Below the pieces are notes generated by a model. It searched no databases and was not told the origin of the DNA. It saw nothing but the letters and a program-made list of their open reading frames with translations. Shown here piece after piece: positions 13,720 through 18,119 of a stretch of 18,119 bases of DNA; positions within the stretch are counted from its first letter, which is position 1, and the number at the start of each line of letters is the position of its first letter. Source of the stretch: CAYPIE01 sp964410665 (lineage in GTDB: Bacteria; Planctomycetota; Planctomycetia; Gemmatales; Gemmataceae). The position numbers and the translations under genes are program-made. Location of the stretch: contig CAYPIE010000109.1 in assembly GCA_964410665.1 (NCBI GenBank), positions 1 through 18,119 on the forward strand, written 5' to 3'.

Positions 13720-15876
13720 ATGTATATACATTTTAATGAACCACGGCCTCAAGCAACTGCCCGTCCCCGCAATAGACAACTTCGTCTCGAGACGCTCGAG
13801 GATCGTGCCGTGCCCGCCAACCTGACCTTCATCGTCAACACGACCGATGACCTCGACGACGGGGTGTGTGACACCCAGCACTGCAGCCTCCGCGAGGCGA
13901 TCAACGCCGCCAACGCCGCCCCCGGGCACGACGCTATCTACTTTCGCATCCCGGGACCCGGCCCGCACACCATCAGTCCAGACTCGGCACTGCCAACGGT
14001 GACCGACCCGGTGTTCATCAACGGCTTCGCGCAGCCGTACGCCAAACCCAACACTCTGCCCATCAGCCAGGGTAGTAACGCCGACCTGCGCGTCATTCTC
14101 AGCGGCCAAGACATCCAGGACGGTTCCAGCGGCCTGGTGATCAACGGCGGGGGCAGCACGGTCCGTGGTCTGGTGATCAATGGTTTCGGCTACCCCGACC
14201 TCGACGCCCCAGGCTCACCCTCACAGGTTCCTGCCGGCGGGCTGGTAATCACCGGGAAAGGGGGCAATCGGATCGAGGGCAATTTCATTGGAACCGATGT
14301 GAGCGGCACCCAGGCAGTCCCGAACAACTTCTACGGTATCTTCGTCGCCTCAAGCGACAATACCATCGGCGGCACAACCACCATGGCCCGGAATCTCATT
14401 TCGGGCAACCAGGGCTTCGGTATCCAAATCACCGCCAGCGACCAGCCCGGCAAGCCCGGACACACCCCGGCCGAGCACAACCAGATTCAGGGTAACCTGG
14501 TCGGAACCGACCGGACCGGTCAACTCGCCGTGGGTAACTCCGGCGGAGGCGTGATGATCCAGACCTTTGCGCGGCATAACCTCATCGGTGGGTGGTCGGA
14601 CGCGGAACGGAATGTGATTTCCGGGAACACGGAGGTCCCGTGGACACTCAGCACCCCGGGCTTCCCCCAAGATTACCCCGATGCCCCATACCCCGTCTCG
14701 GGTGGTCACGGCAGCGGGGTCCACGTCGACAACTTGTCGCTGATCGGCAGCGAGGTGCCGGTGCCCAACATTGTCGCAGGGAACTACATTGGCACCACCG
14801 CAAGCGGGGACGCCGCCCTCCCCAACTACCGAGGTGTCGGCGGAATCTTCACCAATAGCCTGTGGGTCGAAGGAAATGTCATCTCCGGGAACACCATGGA
14901 AGGGGTGGCGATCGCTTCGACCTACAACCGAGACATCGTTGTCTTGGGCAACCAGATCGGAACCGACGCGACCGGACAGCAGGCCGTCGGCAACGGCTGG
15001 GCCGGGGTTGACATCGTCTATGCTCAGGACAATGTGGTTGTCTTGAATACCGTCGCCCACAACCATACCGGAGTGATGGTCCGTGATCACATTCACGACC
15101 CGAACGCCGCCAACGGCAATCTGATCCGTGGCAACTCGATTCACTCAAACGACAATCTTGGGATCGATCTGTGGGCTTACCCTGCCGGGCTGGGTCACAC
15201 GCCGAACGACTACGCAACTCAAGACGCTGACGTGGGGCCGAACGGGTTGCAGAACGCCCCAGAACCATCGCTCGCGATCGCGGGAGCGAACACCCAAGTA
15301 TGGGGAGTGCTGGTGAGCAAGCCCAACACTCAGTACATCATCGATTTCTACGCCAATCCCGCCCCCGATCCTTCGGGGTGCGGTGAAGGTGAGCGCTGGC
15401 TCGGGGCGACCATGGTCCAGACCGATCCCTTTGGCAACGTGTTCTTCTCGGCTCAGAATCTCGGCCCCAGTAGCGCCGGAGAATGGGTGAGCATGACCGC
15501 CACCGAGTTGTCGACTTGGAATACCTCCGAGTTCTCCTCCGCTCTCGAACTCCAGCCGGGACGACGGGACGTGCCCAAGAAGGTTGATGTCCCCGTCGAC
15601 GGACCGGCTCGGGAAGGGATTGAAATCTACTTCCTTCCAGAAGAGGTGCTGCAACAACAGCGTTCGGTGAGGATCTCGGACGCCGAACTCCGCTACGTCG
15701 ATTCGGCCGGTTACCTCAAAGCTTTGGAAGCCTCCGTCGATCAGGGAACCAACTGGCGCATTCTCGAGGCGAAGGGACACGACATCGCTCAGCCCCGATC
15801 CGGCCAAGTCCTGGAGTCAACCGATTGGCTGAGCGAGTCGGCGGAAGCGATACCAATCAATCGATGGTGGGTCTGA
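13720..15876 (+). CDS. exported CSLREA-type parallel beta-helix protein
   Basis: A 718-residue protein starting at ATG 13720, with AAGGA about 7 bp upstream. LETLEDRAVPAN (23-34) is the planctomycete export-associated motif. FIVNTTDDLDDGVCDTQHCSLREAINAAN (residues 37-65) is the CSLREA domain that often heads bacterial surface beta-helices. From about 125 to 480 come right-handed beta-helix rungs rich in Gly, Asn and Ile, with recurring NLISGN, GNFIGTD and GNQIGTD turns. Residues about 536-612 match the small beta domain that often follows (NTQYIIDFYANP ... NTSEFS). The last about 105 residues, acidic and polar, ending NRWWV, are not recognised. Likely an extracellular or cell-surface protein, perhaps polysaccharide-binding or a lyase-like fold without visible catalytic residues. 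It lies downstream of RTX protein B with a hairpin between. Confidence 0.88.
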   Translation: MYIHFNEPRPQATARPRNRQLRLETLEDRAVPANLTFIVNTTDDLDDGVCDTQHCSLREAINAANAAPGHDAIYFRIPGPGPHTISPDSALPTVTDPVFINGFAQPYAKPNTLPISQGSNADLRVILSGQDIQDGSSGLVINGGGSTVRGLVINGFGYPDLDAPGSPSQVPAGGLVITGKGGNRIEGNFIGTDVSGTQAVPNNFYGIFVASSDNTIGGTTTMARNLISGNQGFGIQITASDQPGKPGHTPAEHNQIQGNLVGTDRTGQLAVGNSGGGVMIQTFARHNLIGGWSDAERNVISGNTEVPWTLSTPGFPQDYPDAPYPVSGGHGSGVHVDNLSLIGSEVPVPNIVAGNYIGTTASGDAALPNYRGVGGIFTNSLWVEGNVISGNTMEGVAIASTYNRDIVVLGNQIGTDATGQQAVGNGWAGVDIVYAQDNVVVLNTVAHNHTGVMVRDHIHDPNAANGNLIRGNSIHSNDNLGIDLWAYPAGLGHTPNDYATQDADVGPNGLQNAPEPSLAIAGANTQVWGVLVSKPNTQYIIDFYANPAPDPSGCGEGERWLGATMVQTDPFGNVFFSAQNLGPSSAGEWVSMTATELSTWNTSEFSSALELQPGRRDVPKKVDVPVDGPAREGIEIYFLPEEVLQQQRSVRISDAELRYVDSAGYLKALEASVDQGTNWRILEAKGHDIAQPRSGQVLESTDWLSESAEAIPINRWWV

Positions 15877-15886
15877 CCGGATCGGA

Positions 15887-15919
15887 CAGGCTGGGCGAGA
15901 CAGGGCCTCGCCCAGCCTG
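15887..15919 (+). terminator. strong 13-bp-arm hairpin terminator after the beta-helix gene
   Basis: CAGGCTGGGCGAG (15887-15899) and CTCGCCCAGCCTG (15907-15919) are perfect 13-bp arms around a 7-base loop, starting 11 bp after the stop codon and followed by GATTTGGGG. It is the strongest hairpin in the window and sits exactly where an end of transcription is expected, isolating the downstream sigma-factor gene. The T-run is short. Confidence 0.7.
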
Positions 15920-16056
15920 GATTTGGGGACTGGACAAGCCGACAAAAATGCCCAGCACAATCATAAAAGTGTATTTGCTTGAATACAGGAACCGGATATA
16001 CTGCCTTCGGCCTTGGTTCTAAATCCTCACCCGCTGATGCAGAGAGAGCGCGAGCG

Positions 16057-16566
16057 ATGAGCACCAACCTGGGGGAGCAGAACGACCAATTGATAGCCCT
16101 CTATGATGAGTTACGCCGCCTGGCCGCGGCGAAACTTGCCTGTGAAACGCGTGGACATACGCTTGACGCCACTGCTCTGGTGCACGAGGCGTACCTGCGT
16201 ATGGGGAACCGCCAGGTCTTCACGGACCGGTCCACCTTCCTTCGGGCAGCGGCTGTGGCCATGCGGCGTGTGCTCGTCGATCACGCCCGTAGCAAGCATG
16301 CTGACAAGCGGGGCGGCCGCCGACTACGTGTGGAAGTCCCCGAGATCGTGGGGGAACCTCGGGATCTTGACCTAGTTGACCTGGATGAGGCTTTGTCCGA
16401 ACTCGAGCGCCACGACCCAATTGCCGCGAACCTGGTCACCCTGAGATACTTCTCAGGGCTATCCCACAGTGAAGCAGCCGAAGCCCTGGGGTTGACCCGG
16501 CGTCAGGCCGATGGCGCTTGGGCACTGGCACGAGCCTGGCTATACCGCCGCCTTCGCCAGGATTGA
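16057..16566 (+). CDS. ECF-type sigma factor of the short planctomycete class (PF07638/TIGR02999-like)
   Basis: The preferred start is ATG 16057, after a purine-rich leader AGAGAGAGCGCGAG; the frame is open back to 15979 without sense. The 169-residue protein has region 2 at about 5-85, containing ELRRLAAAKLACE, the signature HTLDATALVHEAYLRM and MRRVLVDHARSKHADKRGG, and region 4 at about 105-165 with LSHSEAAEALGLTRRQADGAW. This signature differs from the other sigma factor here (5255-5857, DPEDIVQSVF) and matches a separate ECF class expanded in planctomycetes. The kinase ATG follows 24 bp after its stop, so the two form an operon, and control of the sigma factor by kinase signalling is the family expectation. 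A strong terminator separates it from the upstream beta-helix gene. Confidence 0.93.
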   Translation: MSTNLGEQNDQLIALYDELRRLAAAKLACETRGHTLDATALVHEAYLRMGNRQVFTDRSTFLRAAAVAMRRVLVDHARSKHADKRGGRRLRVEVPEIVGEPRDLDLVDLDEALSELERHDPIAANLVTLRYFSGLSHSEAAEALGLTRRQADGAWALARAWLYRRLRQD

Positions 16567-16590
16567 TCGACCTGATTCTCTGAGTGAACG

Positions 16591-18119
16591 ATGAACGAAT
16601 GGAACCCGCGAGCCAATGCGGTGTTTTTGCAAGCACTGGCCTGCTCGGACACCTCGGCCCAGCAACAACTTCTCGACCGCGAATGCGGCAATGACCATGA
16701 CCTGCGGATCGCGGTGGAAACGCTCCTCCGCGCTTATCAAGAGGCGACCGGTTTCTTGGAGGCCGCGCATCCGGCGGCGATTGGAGTCGAGCAGCTGACC
16801 CGGATCCAGGATACCAATGTCCAGAGTCCTCCAGAGGTGCCGGAGGAGCAGTCCAAGGTTGGTCGGCTGATCGCCGGTCGGTACGAACTGATTGAACCGC
16901 TCGGAGAGGGAAGCATGGGGACGGTTTGGGTAGCAAACCAGAACACCCCAGTCCGCCGCCGAGTGGCGGTCAAGCTGATCCGAACGAACCGGGCTGATTG
17001 CAAGATGATCCTGGCCCGGTTTACCGTGGAGCAGCAGGCGATCGCCTTAATGGATCACCCAAACATTGCCAAGCTTTTAGACGCCGGTACCAGCGAGCAA
17101 GGGTCGCCATTCTTTGTGATGGAACTGGTCAACGGGGGACGGCTGACGGAGTTCTGCGACGGCCAATGTCTGCCGATCCGGGAACGGCTCATGCTATTCA
17201 CGCAGGTCTGTAGAGCCGTGCAACACGCCCATCAGAAGGGGATCATTCACCGTGACTTGAAGCCATCGAACATCCTGGTCGAAAGCCATGAAGGAGTGCC
17301 GATACCAAAGGTAATCGACTTTGGCCTGGCCAAGGCGATCGGGGGGGTAGTACTTACCGACTGGACACTATCGACCAAGTTCGGGGACGTTCTGGGCACC
17401 CCCCTGTACATGGCCCCGGAACAGGCCAGCTCCAAGGCGGCAGACATCGACACGCGGGCAGACATTTTCGCCCTCGGAGTGATCCTTTATGAACTGCTCA
17501 CCGGTGTTACCCCATTGTCATCCAAGGAAGTCAACTGGGCGGCTCTTGATGAGGTGCTTCGGGCCATCCGGGAGCAGGAACCTCAGGCGCCGAGCCGCCG
17601 GCTCGGCACGCTCGAACAATTGTCGCGGGTGGCAGCCAACCGGGCAACCGAGCCGGGGAAGCTGTGCCGGCTGGTCAAGGATGAGCTGGATTGGGTCGTC
17701 GTCAAGGCAATGGCGAACGAGCGCGAACGTCGCTATGCATCGGTAGGTGAGTTTGCTGCCGACATCGAGCGTTTCCTCAATCATGAGCCCGTTGTCGCTG
17801 GTCCACCCAGCTGGTCCTATCGGGTACGGAAGTTCGCTCGGCGGAACCGCCCACAGGTGATCGCCGTAACGGCAGTACTCCTGGTCCTGATCGGAGGGGT
17901 GGTCGGTACCACTTGGGGGATGATTGCCGCCCAATACGAGAGGGACGCTAAAGATCAGGCTCGGAAAGCGGCTGAAGATCGCCTGGTGGCGGTGGACCAG
18001 GCCAACGACCTCCTGGCCTCGATCTTCGCCGAACTCGACCCCCGGCGGATCAAGGCCGGAGAGTCGTTGCAACTACTCCTCGGAAAGCAGTTGGACAAAG
18101 CGGTTGCCGAACTCGATAC
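16591..18119 (+). CDS. membrane-anchored Ser/Thr protein kinase, 3' end outside window
   Basis: The frame is open from ATG 16591 to the edge (509 codons seen). Residues 1-90 are helical, containing ECGNDHDLRIAVETLL, typical of kinases paired with the short ECF class. The kinase domain spans about 98-395: glycine loop LGEGSMGTVW (104-113), Lys128 in VAVK, HRDLKPSN (220-227), DFG (243-245) and MAPE (274-277), all intact. A Pro-Arg-rich linker leads to one membrane helix at about 423-446 and a helical stretch to the edge, where TPRs usually begin. It would phosphorylate Ser/Thr of unknown targets at the membrane. Unlike the other kinase (1247-5245), it has a normal DFG and a different N-terminal region, so the two sigma-kinase modules are of different types. 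The leftmost fragment (1-819) looks like the tail of a similar kinase. Confidence 0.92.
   Translation, partial: MNEWNPRANAVFLQALACSDTSAQQQLLDRECGNDHDLRIAVETLLRAYQEATGFLEAAHPAAIGVEQLTRIQDTNVQSPPEVPEEQSKVGRLIAGRYELIEPLGEGSMGTVWVANQNTPVRRRVAVKLIRTNRADCKMILARFTVEQQAIALMDHPNIAKLLDAGTSEQGSPFFVMELVNGGRLTEFCDGQCLPIRERLMLFTQVCRAVQHAHQKGIIHRDLKPSNILVESHEGVPIPKVIDFGLAKAIGGVVLTDWTLSTKFGDVLGTPLYMAPEQASSKAADIDTRADIFALGVILYELLTGVTPLSSKEVNWAALDEVLRAIREQEPQAPSRRLGTLEQLSRVAANRATEPGKLCRLVKDELDWVVVKAMANERERRYASVGEFAADIERFLNHEPVVAGPPSWSYRVRKFARRNRPQVIAVTAVLLVLIGGVVGTTWGMIAAQYERDAKDQARKAAEDRLVAVDQANDLLASIFAELDPRRIKAGESLQLLLGKQLDKAVAELD

Noticed and set aside
14350..15144. Minus-strand open frame of 264 codons in the beta-helix gene
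   Set aside because: Antisense to a clear CSLREA beta-helix coding frame, with no recognisable domain or ribosome binding site.

Overview
The window looks like a stretch of a planctomycete chromosome, most likely from the Gemmata branch. The evidence is protein style rather than any marker gene. There are membrane-anchored Ser/Thr kinases with TPR tails, each complete one preceded by an ECF sigma factor. Three exported-type proteins carry a short N-terminal motif of the form LE(A/P/T)LEDR. There is also a sulfatase, and composition is GC-rich throughout. No rRNA, tRNA, CRISPR array or intact mobile element was seen.

Layout. Bases 1-819 are the 3' end of a TPR protein, probably a kinase tail. 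Bases 820-1246 are a convergent gap with hairpins and a possible transposase relic. Bases 5857-1247 (minus strand) form an ECF sigma factor / Ser/Thr kinase operon. From a divergent intergenic region with a 14-bp palindrome, the plus strand then runs: RTX-metallopeptidase protein A (6147-7394), an exported sulfatase (7777-9207), pyrrolidone-carboxylate peptidase (9291-9959), a TenA/PqqC-fold protein (10155-10820) directly followed by a fragment of ketopantoate reductase (10834-11103), RTX-metallopeptidase protein B (11562-13589), and a CSLREA-type beta-helix protein (13720-15876) ending at a strong hairpin. Last comes a second ECF sigma factor (16057-16566) / kinase (16591 to the window edge) pair of a different subtype.

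How it may work together. The interior is mostly envelope or secreted proteins: two RTX proteins, a sulfatase and a beta-helix protein. The two ends are regulatory ECF-plus-kinase modules. Joint regulation is an inference from position only: the first sigma gene is divergent from RTX protein A, and the second sigma gene lies downstream of the beta-helix gene.

The least ordinary content is the pair of paralogues A and B. Both place a block of calcium-binding RTX nonapeptides ahead of a shared C-terminal domain with an HExxH zinc-protease motif and a conserved downstream Glu-Asp. This is the reverse of the serralysin order. The RTX region of A is exactly nine nonapeptides long. That of B is 35 uninterrupted nonapeptides and shows a nine-unit (243-bp) super-repeat, so block duplication is a plausible origin for the size difference.
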